64,000 nt of DNA from assembly GCF_003206065.1 (NCBI RefSeq), contig NZ_PZJQ01000005.1:457267-521266 (forward strand), in the 5' to 3' direction. The notes beneath the pieces are model-generated. The model saw only the letters and a program-made list of their open reading frames with translations. It was not told the origin of the DNA and made no database searches. The position numbers were made by a program, and so were the translations under genes. The stretch comes from Salinicola halimionae. Its GTDB lineage: Bacteria > Pseudomonadota > Gammaproteobacteria > Pseudomonadales > Halomonadaceae. This document shows, one piece after another, positions 1-9,207 of the stretch. Numbering within the stretch: position 1 is the stretch's first letter; each line of letters begins with the position of its first letter.

Positions 1-52
1 ACGGGGCGCCGTTTTACATGGCCATTCGTTTGGACTGGCCGTGGCTACAGGA

Positions 53-1366
53 TCAAGTGAAGAACAGCGGCACCACGATGCTGGAGATCAACAGGATCAG
101 GGCGCCACCCAGGCGTGACGAGATCTGGGCGAACGGCATCAGCTGCATGCGCTTGGCCGCGGAGAGCACGGCGACGTCGCCGGTACCGCCCATGTTGGCC
201 ATGCATAGACCTGCGGTGATCGCCGATTCAATCGGGTAGAAGCCGACCAGCCTGCCGACCAGGCCGGCACCGAAGGCCGCGCCGGCGACGACGGCGAGCA
301 CGATCAGCACATAGGTGATGGAGATCGCATCGATCACTTGGCCAAGGTCGGTGTAGGCAATGCCGATTCCGAACAGCAGCGCGAAGGTCCAGTTCTTGGC
401 GACGAACTGGAACCACTGTGCCGCAGCATCGTTGACCGATTCCGGAACGATATTGGCGATCTTGAGCACGGCAACCAGAATGATCATCAACGCGTAAGGG
501 TGTAGCGGGATGACGCTACCCAGAATCTCGCCGGCCACGAAGAAGGTGAGGGCGGCGATGACACCGATGCCCAGTTTGGAAAGGTCCGGCTTGCTCTCGC
601 GCTCTTCGATCTCGACGCCCGGCATCATCTGGCCGTTGCCAGTCAGGCTCGGCATACGATTGGCCAATCCGTTGAGCAGGCCGGCGATGATGATCGCGAA
701 GACGTTGCCCAGTGCCAGCGCCGGCACCAGAATCGAAATGTAGTAGCTGGCCGGCTGGCCCAGCAGTTGCTCGTAGATCTGGCTCATCGGTACCGCGCCT
801 GCGCCCATGCCACCGCCCATGATCGGCAACGCGATGACGACCACCGCGTCCTGCGGCGAGAAGCCCATCACCCAGCCGACCGCGACCGCGAACAGTGCCG
901 CGAACAGTACGGCACAGATCAGCGGCAGCGCATAACGAGAGCCGACCTTGACCAGTACCTTGGAATCCATGCCCAGAATGCTGCCGGTGATCAGCGCGGC
1001 GATATAGAAATTGAGGAAACCGCCGCCTTTCATGAACTGAGTCACGTTATCGACGACGCTGGTTGGCAACCACTGCACGTAGACCAGTGCCGCGGCACCG
1101 AAGATCGCGAGAATGGCGCCGCCACCCAAATAGCTTTTGACGATCGGCAGGCGATCGCCGATAAAGCCCAGTAGCTCGCCGAAGATCATCATCACCAGCA
1201 GGGCACCGATCATGCCGGTTGGGATCGTCTCCGTCGCGATGGAGAGAATCAGCACGCCGGTGGCGATGGCAAAAAGCGGTAGCGGAATACCGAAAATCGG
1301 TGTCGCTAGCCAGCTGTCTCGACGGCCGGTGTCAGCGTGCGCGGTTTGCGTCACGGTCGAAGTCAT
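53..1366 (-). CDS. 2-hydroxycarboxylate (citrate/malate) symporter, 2HCT family
   Basis: Inner-membrane carrier of 437 residues that probably imports citrate, malate or a related 2-hydroxycarboxylate with Na+ or H+. The sequence is hydrophobic throughout, with about 11 membrane segments. It carries the two family re-entrant-loop signatures: a Gly-rich GGGMGAGAVPM motif in the middle and MANMGGTGDVAVL near the C-terminus. The ATG at 1366 is chosen because GGGGAG lies 8 bases upstream; an in-frame ATG at 1468 would add a non-conserved leader. It is divergent from a CitA/CitB-type two-component system, the usual regulator of such carriers, so induction by its substrate is inferred. The family is clear; the exact substrate is not. 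Confidence 0.9.
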   Translation of the reverse strand: MTSTVTQTAHADTGRRDSWLATPIFGIPLPLFAIATGVLILSIATETIPTGMIGALLVMMIFGELLGFIGDRLPIVKSYLGGGAILAIFGAAALVYVQWLPTSVVDNVTQFMKGGGFLNFYIAALITGSILGMDSKVLVKVGSRYALPLICAVLFAALFAVAVGWVMGFSPQDAVVVIALPIMGGGMGAGAVPMSQIYEQLLGQPASYYISILVPALALGNVFAIIIAGLLNGLANRMPSLTGNGQMMPGVEIEERESKPDLSKLGIGVIAALTFFVAGEILGSVIPLHPYALMIILVAVLKIANIVPESVNDAAAQWFQFVAKNWTFALLFGIGIAYTDLGQVIDAISITYVLIVLAVVAGAAFGAGLVGRLVGFYPIESAITAGLCMANMGGTGDVAVLSAAKRMQLMPFAQISSRLGGALILLISSIVVPLFFT

Positions 1367-1726
1367 GGTTGGCTCCCCAAGGATTCGCGCCCAAAGGGCG
1401 GTAAGCGGTATTTTCCGCCCCGATGGGCGGTACGCAGCCGAGGATAGAGGCCTGACGGTGTCGACCAAGTTTTATGAAATTATTAAAGCCTTTATAAACT
1501 ATTGAAAGAAATGTGTGGCCGGCTCGCATACCCGCATGCCGTGGGGTATACCACCATGGTCTAAATTTGCAGGTGTTCGCGGAGCCAGGGGCGCCGTGCG
1601 TCGATGCGTCAGGCGAGGTCGTTCAGGGGTGTCTACAGGGGAGCTGGGGATGGAGTTCGGGGTCGGTCGACGAAAGACGGAATCGGACGGAAATGCTGGT
1701 CCGCGATTACGCTCGGGGAGCGTCGG
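1367..1726. promoter_or_regulatory. Divergent control region of symporter and two-component system
   Basis: This 360-bp gap separates the symporter from the divergent sensor kinase. The stretch at about 1470-1512 is strikingly AT-rich in an otherwise GC-rich segment. CitB/DpiA-type regulators bind AT-rich sites in such positions, so this is the likely operator-promoter. I could not define a single operator sequence or a convincing -35/-10 pair. Confidence 0.45.
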
Positions 1727-3328
1727 GTGAAGCGTCTGCGTCTCAGTGCCCAGATATTCATTCTGGTCGCCAGCATGATCGTGCTGACGTTGGGCGTGGC
1801 GCTGCTGCTGTTCAACCATCAGTTGCGTGCCAACCTGGAAGAGGCTCAGGGCGAGCGTGTCATCGGTCTGGCGGCGGTGCTGGCCGATCGCGATGACGTC
1901 CAGGCCGCGCTCGAGGCTCGTCCGATCGTTCACGACCCTGACTCGGCGTTGCGCCAGAAGATCGAGAGGTTGCGCGAACGCCTGGGCGTGGACTTCATTA
2001 CCGTCATGGATCTCGATCATCTGCGCCTGACGCACCCCGATCGCGACGAAGTCGGGCGATATTTTCGCGGCGGCGACGAAGGTCCCGCCCTGAACGGTAA
2101 ATCCTACCTTTCGCGCTCCGAGGGCACTTTGGGGGTGAGTATCCGTGGCTTTTCACCGGTGGTCGATGCGCAAGGGGCGGTGATCGGTGCCGTTTCGACC
2201 GGTGTCACGCTCAATCGCGTCGGTCTGCTGCTGGCCGAGCGCCGTCAGGGGCTGTTGCTGGGCATCGTGCTGCTGATGCTGGTAGGTGCCGCGAGTGCCT
2301 GGTGTCTGGCGCGCTATATCAAGCGGATTTTGTTGGGGTTCGAGCCGCATCAGATATCCCAGTGGGTTCGCGAGCGTCAGGCGATGCTGGCGTCACTGCA
2401 CGAAGGGGTATTGGCGATCAACGGCGCCGGGCAAGTCACGCTGGTCAACCCTTCGGCCTGTCAATTGCTGAATCCTATGGGGGCGGATGACGGTTCGGGC
2501 ATTCCGGCATCGACACTGAAAGAGCTTTTCGACAGCGCGATGCCTGCGCTCAATCGCCGATTGACGCTGAATGGCCGGGCGCTGATCGTCAACCGTGTAC
2601 CAATCCGTGGCGAACGCGGGGCGGGCGGCAGCGTGGTCACGCTGCGAGATCGCAGCGAGGTCAATCGGCTCGCCGAGGAATTGACTGGCGTGAGTCGCTA
2701 CGCCCAAGCGTTACGTGCCTCCACCCATGAGTTCAAGAATCGATTGCACGTCATCCTGGGGCTGGTGCAACTACGCGATCTGGGACGGCTGGAACGCTAT
2801 CTGCGCGAGCTCGACGATACCCTGATCGCTCCGGCAGCGGCGCGGATCGCGGGAGTCAGAGATCCCGTTCTCGCAGGCTTTCTGCTGGCCAAGGGGAGCG
2901 AGGCCCGCGAACGCCGCGTGGCCTTCGAGATCGAGCTGGAGAGCGAAATTCCGGCACCCGACGACAGCGAGATCCTTCATCTGCTGGTTTCCATCATCGG
3001 TAATCTGGTGGAAAACGCCTTCGAAGCCGTCGCTGGTCGCGAATCGCCGCAGGTCAGCCTGACCCTGGGGGTCGATGGTGGTGCGCTGTCGCTGCACGTG
3101 TCGGACAACGGCGGCGGCATGGACGATGACCAGCAGCAGCACGCCATCGAGCAGGGCGTCTCTTCCAAGGGCGAAGGGCGCGGGTATGGGCTCGCCATGG
3201 TCAAGACCCATATCGAATCGCTGGGGGGCACGCTGGCGCTCTATTCCACGCTGGGGCGTGGCACCCTGGTCGAGGTGACAGTACCCTATGAGATGGTCAT
3301 AACGCAGGTAACCGATGGAGTGACGTAG
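1727..3328 (+). CDS. CitA/DcuS/DpiB-type sensor histidine kinase
   Basis: Membrane sensor kinase of 533 residues. Order: TM1 (about residues 6-29), periplasmic PASC3/CACHE-type sensor (30-165), TM2 (about 172-195), cytoplasmic PAS, then the kinase core. The phospho-acceptor is His334 in HEFKNRLH, the pattern of the citrate/C4-dicarboxylate sensor family. The N-box is NLVENAFEA and the ATP lid GGGMDDDQ with GRGYGLAMV. The GTG at 1727 is chosen because GGGGAG stands 8 bases upstream and TM1 follows directly; upstream in-frame codons give a non-family leader. It is 3 bp from its response regulator and divergent from the 2HCT symporter, so its ligand is probably citrate or malate. Confidence 0.88.
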   Translation: MKRLRLSAQIFILVASMIVLTLGVALLLFNHQLRANLEEAQGERVIGLAAVLADRDDVQAALEARPIVHDPDSALRQKIERLRERLGVDFITVMDLDHLRLTHPDRDEVGRYFRGGDEGPALNGKSYLSRSEGTLGVSIRGFSPVVDAQGAVIGAVSTGVTLNRVGLLLAERRQGLLLGIVLLMLVGAASAWCLARYIKRILLGFEPHQISQWVRERQAMLASLHEGVLAINGAGQVTLVNPSACQLLNPMGADDGSGIPASTLKELFDSAMPALNRRLTLNGRALIVNRVPIRGERGAGGSVVTLRDRSEVNRLAEELTGVSRYAQALRASTHEFKNRLHVILGLVQLRDLGRLERYLRELDDTLIAPAAARIAGVRDPVLAGFLLAKGSEARERRVAFEIELESEIPAPDDSEILHLLVSIIGNLVENAFEAVAGRESPQVSLTLGVDGGALSLHVSDNGGGMDDDQQQHAIEQGVSSKGEGRGYGLAMVKTHIESLGGTLALYSTLGRGTLVEVTVPYEMVITQVTDGVT

Positions 3329-3331
3329 TCC

Positions 3332-4051
3332 ATGCGCGTGCTGGTTGTGGAAGATGATCCAATGGTGATGCGTCTCAACGTCGAATTTCTCAATCGCCTC
3401 GACGGTGTCAGCCTGGTCGCGCAATGCGAGGACCTGCCGGCGGCAAGAGAGATCCTGGCGCAGGAACCGGTGGATCTGCTGCTGCTCGATGTCTTTCTGC
3501 GCGAGCACAACGGCCTGTCGCTGGTGCGCGATCTGCGCCGGCAGGCTCGTGACATCCAGATCGTGTTGATCACCGCGGCTTCGGAGATGGAAACCGTGCG
3601 TGAAGCCAAGCATCTGGGCGTCAGCGACTATCTGGTAAAGCCGTTCGAATTCGAACGCTTCAAGGAGGCCCTGGCGCGGTGTCTGGAGACGCATCAGCGC
3701 CTCTCACGGCTGCCTGCGCGGGCACATCAGCGAGATCTGGACGCGCTATTCCGAGAGACAACCTCGAGCCAGCCAACACGGCCCGGCGATCTGCCCAAGG
3801 GGCTGACGTCGAATTCCCTGTCGCAGGTAGCGAAGGCCGCCGCGGATCAGGGGGCTTCGCCGTTCACCACCGAGGCCATGAGCGAGAATACCGGCATGTC
3901 GCGGGTGTCGGTGCGCAAGTATCTCAAGCACCTGGTGGATCGCGGCGTGCTCGAGGAGTCCTTCCACTATGGCCAGATCGGCCGCCCCTCTTTTACCTAT
4001 CGCTGCCTCGATGGCGACGCGCTGGCCCGGCTGGGCGAGCCCGGTACGTAG
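3332..4051 (+). CDS. CitB/DpiA/DcuR-type response regulator
   Basis: Response regulator of 239 residues, partner of the kinase just upstream. The receiver domain (1-120) has the acidic pocket EDD at 7-9, phospho-acceptor Asp53 in LLLLDVFL and Lys in VKPFEF. The C-terminal half holds a winged-helix/HTH region (about 170-225) of the CitT/DcuR kind. It should activate the divergent 2-hydroxycarboxylate symporter. The ATG is at 3332. It converges on mnmC with an 88-bp gap that shows no clear terminator. Confidence 0.87.
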   Translation: MRVLVVEDDPMVMRLNVEFLNRLDGVSLVAQCEDLPAAREILAQEPVDLLLLDVFLREHNGLSLVRDLRRQARDIQIVLITAASEMETVREAKHLGVSDYLVKPFEFERFKEALARCLETHQRLSRLPARAHQRDLDALFRETTSSQPTRPGDLPKGLTSNSLSQVAKAAADQGASPFTTEAMSENTGMSRVSVRKYLKHLVDRGVLEESFHYGQIGRPSFTYRCLDGDALARLGEPGT

Positions 4052-4139
4052 ATCGATACGTAATCTGGCACGTCGGGCTAGCGCTTCTCCACTTGTCGAG
4101 ATTCTCCCGAGCGCCTTCTTGGATCGGGTCGATCTGGCG

Positions 4140-6128
4140 TCAGCGTCCGCGAATCAGGTCGGCGATGATCCGCCGGCCGGGGTGTAGATGATCGACGAGC
4201 TCGCGCTCCAGCGGCATCGGCTCGTCATGAATCCGTGAAGCAATCAGCTCGGCGCAAAGCGGCGCACTGGCCATGCCGCGAGAGCCATGAGCCGTACTCA
4301 CCCACAGCCCGGGATGGTGATGGCCCGGACAGGCGATGGCACGTTTGGCATCCTTGCTCAGCGCGGCGTAGTCACGTCGCCAGCGAGCAACGTCCGGCAG
4401 CGGCCCGGCATAGGGCGTCTTGTCCGGGCTGGCGGCGCGAACGCTGGCACGGCCGCTACAGTCATCGGCAGACAGTCCCGAGAAAAGCTCGGCCAGAGCA
4501 GGAGCCGTTCGGCCCAGTTCGTCAAGATTGCGTTGGTGGTCCGGCTGGCGAAGGCCGATGTCGTCGTCGTTGGGGGAGAAGGTCGCACCGAAGGTGAGTT
4601 TTCCATCGCGAGCCGGCATCACGTAGCCCTCGGCGCAGAGTACCTGCTGCAGCGGCAAACGTCGGGATAGCGACAGCGTGGATATCTGGCCGCGAACGGA
4701 CTGCAGCGGCAGGCCATCGAGCCAGTCGCGACTGGCGTGACCGGTTGCAAAAACGACCTGATCGACGCTCAACGTCTCCCGGCCGAGCTGCAGCTGCCAG
4801 CCGGCTTCCGTCTGGCGTAGCGAATCGAGTTCGGCCAGACGTGTCTCTACGCCGGGCGTCACCGCGAGGTGGCGACACAGCGCTACCGGGTCGACCCAAC
4901 CGCCCTGATCGTAGTGAAGCGCCGATTGGGTGATATCGATGCCGGCGAGGGCGGTGGCACGCGCCGGATCGCTGGGCGAAACGACCGCTGGCGGCAGGTC
5001 GTAGTTTTGCAGGAATCGAGACTGGCGCTCGACATCACGAGCGTCCCCGGCCAGTTGCAGCAACCCGCAATCCGACCACCAGCGCCGCTCCGGGTCGAGC
5101 CGAGCCAGCCAGCGCTGCGTATAGAGCAGCGCGGCGAGATAGAACCGGCTCTGGAGATTGCTCTCGATCGCCAGCTTGACGTAAAGCGCAGCCTGAGGAT
5201 TGCCCGACGCCCCGCCCGCGACATCCGTACGATCGATCAGGGTCACCTGACTGCCGCGTCGGGCCAGCGCGGCGGCGACGCTGGTGCCGGCGATGCCGCC
5301 GCCGATGACCGCGACATGCCCGGCGGCGCCGATGGCGGGCGGCTGAAACCACGGCGTGGCGGCTCGAGGGTAGGGTTGGGGTATCTCGTCCCGCTCTCCT
5401 CGCAGCATCTCGCGTTTGCGGCCGAATCCCGGCACCTTGCGCCAGCGGAAGCCGGCCGCCGCCAGTCCGCGGCGAACGAAACCGGCACAGGTGAAAGTGG
5501 CGAAGGTGGCCTCTGGCCGGCTGGCGATAGCCATGGCAGTGAACAGTTCGGGCCGCCACATATCGGGGTTCTTCGATGGCGCGAAACCATCGAGGAACCA
5601 GGCATCGACCTGGCCATCCAGGCCAGACAGACCGTCCGCCGCGTCGCCGAAGTGCAGGTCGAGGGTGACGCGGGCATCCAGTTGCAGGCGATGAACGCCG
5701 GCTACGGCTGGCGGCCACTGGGCGATCAACTCAGCCGCCTGACGCGAGAGTTGCGGCCAGCTGCGCCAGGCTCGCTCGAGCGCTTCACGGGTGAGCGGAT
5801 GCTTCTCGGTCGAAACCAGATGTAGCCTTGCCTCGGCGGCAGCATGCTCTTCGAAGCAGGCCCAGGCGCACAGCATGTTGAGACCGGTGCCGAAGCCGGT
5901 TTCGCCGATCGTGAACGGACGCTGATGATGCCAGTCGGCAAAACGCTGTGGCAGGTCGTTGTTGTCGATGAAGACGAAGCGAGACTCATCGCGGCCATCC
6001 TGGCGCGAAAAGTAGACGTCGTCATAATCGGTCGAGAAGGGAGTATCCAGGTCGCTATCGTCGGCTCGCCAGTCGAGCTGGGCATGACGAATGGCACGGC
6101 GATGAGCAGATAGCGTCTTGGCATCCAT
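4140..6128 (-). CDS. mnmC: Bifunctional tRNA mnm5s2U biosynthesis protein MnmC
   Basis: Two-domain enzyme of 662 residues completing 5-methylaminomethyl-2-thiouridine at the tRNA wobble position. The N-terminal SAM methyltransferase (MnmC2, about 1-250) has GETGFGTGLNML and DAWFLDGFAPSKNP. The C-terminal FAD oxidoreductase (MnmC1, from about 270) begins with a dinucleotide-binding VAVIGGGIAGTS and removes the carboxymethyl group. Length matches E. coli MnmC (about 668). The ATG at 6128 is chosen because the methyltransferase homology begins there; its ribosome site is weak. It acts downstream of MnmE-MnmG. Two perfect DnaA boxes lie about 130-175 bp upstream. Confidence 0.94.
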   Translation of the reverse strand: MDAKTLSAHRRAIRHAQLDWRADDSDLDTPFSTDYDDVYFSRQDGRDESRFVFIDNNDLPQRFADWHHQRPFTIGETGFGTGLNMLCAWACFEEHAAAEARLHLVSTEKHPLTREALERAWRSWPQLSRQAAELIAQWPPAVAGVHRLQLDARVTLDLHFGDAADGLSGLDGQVDAWFLDGFAPSKNPDMWRPELFTAMAIASRPEATFATFTCAGFVRRGLAAAGFRWRKVPGFGRKREMLRGERDEIPQPYPRAATPWFQPPAIGAAGHVAVIGGGIAGTSVAAALARRGSQVTLIDRTDVAGGASGNPQAALYVKLAIESNLQSRFYLAALLYTQRWLARLDPERRWWSDCGLLQLAGDARDVERQSRFLQNYDLPPAVVSPSDPARATALAGIDITQSALHYDQGGWVDPVALCRHLAVTPGVETRLAELDSLRQTEAGWQLQLGRETLSVDQVVFATGHASRDWLDGLPLQSVRGQISTLSLSRRLPLQQVLCAEGYVMPARDGKLTFGATFSPNDDDIGLRQPDHQRNLDELGRTAPALAELFSGLSADDCSGRASVRAASPDKTPYAGPLPDVARWRRDYAALSKDAKRAIACPGHHHPGLWVSTAHGSRGMASAPLCAELIASRIHDEPMPLERELVDHLHPGRRIIADLIRGR

Positions 6129-6254
6129 GGGTGGCACGCCCGGTCGTTGATGGCCATTGCGTCTGGCGACAACGTGTTGGTTAAAAATCGAACAGTTTCC
6201 GCCAGACGACGGCTTGTCGGCCGCAGCCAAAGCCGTCCGCGGGATCTCAACAGT

Positions 6255-6304
6255 GTTATCCACAGCAAGTGTGCAAAACCGACACGCCGACTGCTGTGGA
6301 TAAC
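6255..6304. promoter_or_regulatory. Inverted pair of perfect DnaA boxes
   Basis: A 13-bp perfect inverted repeat (GTTATCCACAGCA at 6255-6267; its complement at 6292-6304) contains consensus DnaA boxes TTATCCACA at 6256-6264 and TGTGGATAA at 6295-6303. It lies between mnmC and yciI, upstream of mnmC. Two exact boxes in mirror orientation are unlikely by chance, so DnaA-dependent control or titration is inferred. Confidence 0.65.
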
Positions 6305-6378
6305 GCCGATCTCGATGTCAATGACGATGGCGAGATCCTGTGGCGCTAGGGAAGCGCTATTAGCGCAACGCCATCAGC

Positions 6379-6420
6379 GCAGACCTGTCATTGCAGACCT
6401 GTCATTGCAGAACTGTCAGG
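6379..6420. repeat. Threefold 14-bp tandem repeat over the yciI stop codon
   Basis: Three adjacent 14-bp units begin at 6379, 6393 and 6407. The first two are identical (GCAGACCTGTCATT) and the third differs at three bases. The last unit covers the yciI stop codon at 6416-6418, so the duplication appears to have started from the gene end. Confidence 0.8.
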
Positions 6421-6715
6421 GCAGAACTCGCTTGAACGGTTTGACTCGGACCCGCGAATAGACGCCGGCAGCGACGTAGGGGTCGGCGTCGGCCCAGCGC
6501 TGGGCTGCCTCGAGCGATTCGAACTCTGCCACGATCAGGCTGCCACTGAAGCCGGCATCCCCTGGGTTGTCGCTGTCGATGGCGGGGTGCGGGCCGGCCA
6601 GAATCAGACGCCCTTGGTCTTTCAACGCCTCCAGCCGTTTCACGTGCTCTGGGCGAACCGAGAGTCGCTTCTCCAGACTGTCATCGATGTCGTCGCTGAT
6701 AATGGCGTATAGCAT
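6416..6715 (-). CDS. yciI: YciI family protein
   Basis: Small cytoplasmic protein of 99 residues with the ferredoxin-like YCII fold. Family signs are the MLYAIISDD start, a central LAGPHP segment with the conserved His, and SLIVAEFES. Its exact reaction is not established; relatives include dehalogenase-like and muconolactone-isomerase-like members. The ATG at 6715 shares its A with the TGA of yciB just upstream (TGATG), so the two are translationally coupled. This yciB-yciI pairing is common in gammaproteobacteria. The C-terminal codons run into a 14-bp tandem repeat. Confidence 0.9.
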   Translation of the reverse strand: MLYAIISDDIDDSLEKRLSVRPEHVKRLEALKDQGRLILAGPHPAIDSDNPGDAGFSGSLIVAEFESLEAAQRWADADPYVAAGVYSRVRVKPFKRVLP

Positions 6716-7266
6716 CAAGAGCCTTCCTCTGATTGTGATGACGAAAGATGGCGTGCCAGGAACAGGGCTTGCCCGATCACGAACAGCAACGTCAGGCCCA
6801 GCATGCCGAAGAGTTTGAAATCGACCCACGTCGCTTCGTCGTAGTAGCTGAAGACATAGACGTTGAGTGCTGCCATGGCGAAGAAGAATAGCACCCAGGC
6901 CAGGTTGAGGCGTTGCCACGTGGCTGCCGGAAGCGTCACGGCCTTACCCATCATTCGCTGGGTCAGCGTCTGGCCACCGAATAACGGCGACAGCAGAAAG
7001 GCGATGCCGAACAGGGCGTTGATGACGGTTGGCTTCCACTGGATGAAAGCGGGATTATGGAACGCGATCGTGGCTCCGGCCGAGGCGATCACGATGATCG
7101 AGGTGATCAGCAGCATCTTCTCGATGCGTCGCTGACGCCACCAGACCATTCCCAACTGGGCCAGGGTGGCCGGAATCAGCACCATCGTCGCCGTAATGAT
7201 ATCGCCGCTGAGGTGATATACGACGAAGAAGATCGCGATGGGCAGGAAATCGAACAACAGTTTCAT
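6715..7266 (-). CDS. yciB: Inner-membrane-spanning protein YciB (septation protein A family)
   Basis: Polytopic inner-membrane protein of 183 residues with about five hydrophobic segments. The family start [15 protein letters not shown] is present, as are the central [11 protein letters not shown] and the NALFG segment. In E. coli YciB contributes to envelope integrity and links elongation and division machineries. The length is typical (about 180). It is the first gene of a two-gene unit with yciI (1-base overlap) and divergent from rnm. Confidence 0.93.
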   Translation of the reverse strand: MKLLFDFLPIAIFFVVYHLSGDIITATMVLIPATLAQLGMVWWRQRRIEKMLLITSIIVIASAGATIAFHNPAFIQWKPTVINALFGIAFLLSPLFGGQTLTQRMMGKAVTLPAATWQRLNLAWVLFFFAMAALNVYVFSYYDEATWVDFKLFGMLGLTLLFVIGQALFLARHLSSSQSEEGS

Positions 7267-7370
7267 ACGGGCTAGGCCTCCGGCGGGTGGCGAAGGCGCA
7301 GACGATTGACCCGGCTCGTCGCGGCCCTCACCATAGTCGGCCTATTCTGACAAAGACGCTGGCTGGCGTC

Positions 7371-8300
7371 ATGCCCATGAGCGTTTTTCCCATCGACGAT
7401 ACCGAGACCTTGTCCACCGTGCTGCCCGAAACGCTGAACGGCATTCGCGGGGTCGATCTGCATCTTCACTCTACCGCGTCCGACGGCAAGCTTTCCCCTA
7501 CCGAGCTGGCTGATTTATGTCACGCGCGTGGCCTGACGCATGTCGCGCTCACCGATCACGACACGATAGCGGGTGTGGAAGAGGCGCGACAGCAGTGCGC
7601 GCGCCATGGTGTCAGCCTGATCTCTGCCGCCGAGCTTTCTTGCCAATGGCGGGGGATCGGTATCCATATCGTTGGGCTATTGCCCCAGGGCGTTTCCCGG
7701 GCTTTCGAGTCGGGGCTGGAAATCTTGAGCAGCGCTCGCGAGAAGCGCTCCCGCGAGATTGCCCACCGACTCGAGAAGATCGGACTGCAGGATGGGCTGG
7801 CGAAGGCGAGGCTCGAGGCCGGTAGCGAGCGCCCGCTGGGGCGGCCGGACTTTGCCGCAGCGCTGGTCACGGCTGGCCTGGTGCCGGATCGCAAAGCAGC
7901 ATTCAAGCGTTATCTCGGCACCGGCAAGCGTGGTGATGTCAAGATGCACTGGCCGGAACTGGCCACGGTGGTCGGCTGGATTCGTGACGCCGGTGGCATC
8001 GCTGTCGTTGCCCACCCGCTGCGTTACGGTATGACTCGACGCAAGCGCGATCTGCTATTTTCGGCATTCATCGACGCTGGCGGCGAAGCCGCAGAGCTCG
8101 TGAGCGGTTATCAGAATCCTGATTCGACCCACGATCTGGCGCGGCAGCTCGACTTCCACGGCCTCTACGGATCGATTGGCAGCGATTTTCACTATCCCGG
8201 AGGGCCGCTGTCGCCGGGGACCATCAGCCCGCCACCGCGCGCCCACGTCAAGCCGGTCTGGTGCCACCCCGCCATGCACGGCTTTGCCAACGGCGAATGA
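7371..8300 (+). CDS. rnm: RNase AM / PHP-domain 3',5'-nucleoside bisphosphatase (YciV)
   Basis: PHP-fold metal-dependent phosphoesterase of 309 residues. The signature motifs are DLHLHSTASDG near the N-terminus, LTDHDT, HIVGL, VVAHPLRYG and GSDFHYPG, which supply the metal ligands. E. coli RNase AM (YciV) trims short RNA and 5' ends of rRNA, and related enzymes hydrolyse 3',5'-bisphosphate nucleotides. Two in-frame ATGs (7371, 7377) are possible; neither has a strong ribosome site. It sits upstream of yciO in the same order as in enterobacteria and divergent from yciB. Confidence 0.9.
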   Translation: MPMSVFPIDDTETLSTVLPETLNGIRGVDLHLHSTASDGKLSPTELADLCHARGLTHVALTDHDTIAGVEEARQQCARHGVSLISAAELSCQWRGIGIHIVGLLPQGVSRAFESGLEILSSAREKRSREIAHRLEKIGLQDGLAKARLEAGSERPLGRPDFAAALVTAGLVPDRKAAFKRYLGTGKRGDVKMHWPELATVVGWIRDAGGIAVVAHPLRYGMTRRKRDLLFSAFIDAGGEAAELVSGYQNPDSTHDLARQLDFHGLYGSIGSDFHYPGGPLSPGTISPPPRAHVKPVWCHPAMHGFANGE

Positions 8301-8422
8301 CGCCACGTCTGTTACTCTCAAGGTTAACGACCACGCGTAACCGATCGTCGACAGGCGTTTCGCAAGAGATGTCAGCAGAGACTTCAGGCCCGGTTTCAGA
8401 AGTGATTTGAGGAGAGCGTGAG

Positions 8423-9043
8423 ATGACCCAGTTTTTCCAGATTCATTCGCAGAACCCGCAAAAGCGTCTGATCGATCAGGCAATCGGTATCCTGAATCAG
8501 GGTGGCGTTATCGCCTATCCCACGGATTCAGGCTACGCCCTGGGTTGCCGACTCGGCGAGAAGAAGGCGGTCGAGAAGATCAAGTGGTTGCGTGAACTCG
8601 ACGACCGCCACAATTTCACTCTGGTCTGCTCCGATCTTTCGGAGATCGGCACTTACGCAAAGGTCGACAACAGCGTGTTTCGGCTGCTCAAGTCACATAC
8701 GCCCGGTGCCTATACCTTCATCCTGAATGCCACCAACGAAGTTCCCCGGCTACTGTTGCATCCCAAGCGACGCTCGATCGGCGTCCGGGTGCCGGATCAC
8801 AAAATCACGCACGCGCTGCTCGAGGCGTTGAGAGAGCCACTGATGAGTGTGACGTTGATACCGGTGGGGGAGTCATGGCCAATGACCGATGCGGAAGAGA
8901 TCCGCGACCGCTTCGGCGCGCATCTGGATGCGATCATCGACGGTGGCGCCTGCCAGCTCGAGCCGACCACGGTCGTCGATCTGCGTGAAATCCCTCCGGT
9001 GATCGTGCGCGAAGGGCGGGGGGACCCGGCTCCTTTCCGCTAA
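8423..9043 (+). CDS. yciO: YciO, Sua5/YrdC-related protein
   Basis: Protein of 206 residues with the YrdC/Sua5 fold. Visible signatures are the GGVIAYPTDSGYALGC loop, KWLRELDDRHNFTLVC with the nucleotide-binding region, PGAYTFIL and RSIGVRVPDH. YrdC/Sua5 proteins make threonylcarbamoyl-AMP for tRNA t6A; YciO is a paralogous branch whose role is less certain and which poorly replaces TsaC. The ATG at 8423 follows GGAGAGCGTGAG. The gene order rnm-yciO supports the YciO branch. Confidence 0.9.
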   Translation: MTQFFQIHSQNPQKRLIDQAIGILNQGGVIAYPTDSGYALGCRLGEKKAVEKIKWLRELDDRHNFTLVCSDLSEIGTYAKVDNSVFRLLKSHTPGAYTFILNATNEVPRLLLHPKRRSIGVRVPDHKITHALLEALREPLMSVTLIPVGESWPMTDAEEIRDRFGAHLDAIIDGGACQLEPTTVVDLREIPPVIVREGRGDPAPFR

Positions 9044-9098
9044 GTCTACCTTTCCAACGTGTTGACGAACCTGGCTATCGAAACCCACATGGATCCAC

Positions 9099-9120
9099 GC
9101 GGGGCGCTACAGCGCCCCGC
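9099..9120. terminator. Perfect GC-rich hairpin between convergent genes
   Basis: Ten-bp perfect stem GCGGGGCGCT / AGCGCCCCGC with a 2-base centre, 55 bp behind yciO and about 90 bp before the convergent acid-phosphatase stop. There is no U-tract on either side, so it is a terminator-like or mRNA-end hairpin rather than a classical intrinsic terminator. Confidence 0.5.
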
Positions 9121-9207
9121 AATGTGTTGCAGCGGCGTCAGATCATGACTGCGTCATGGCACGTGAGTCCCATCACTCGCCTAGGGTCGATGGCGTCATG
9201 GCTTCGA

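Noticed and set aside
2771-3694. Minus-strand open frame opposite the CitA-type kinase and its regulator
   Set aside because: It crosses two well-supported genes, lacks a ribosome site and has shadow-like composition.
6255-6304. Chromosomal origin at the DnaA boxes
   Set aside because: Only two boxes, no AT-rich unwinding element and no dnaA, dnaN or mnmG nearby; a regulatory or titration site fits better.
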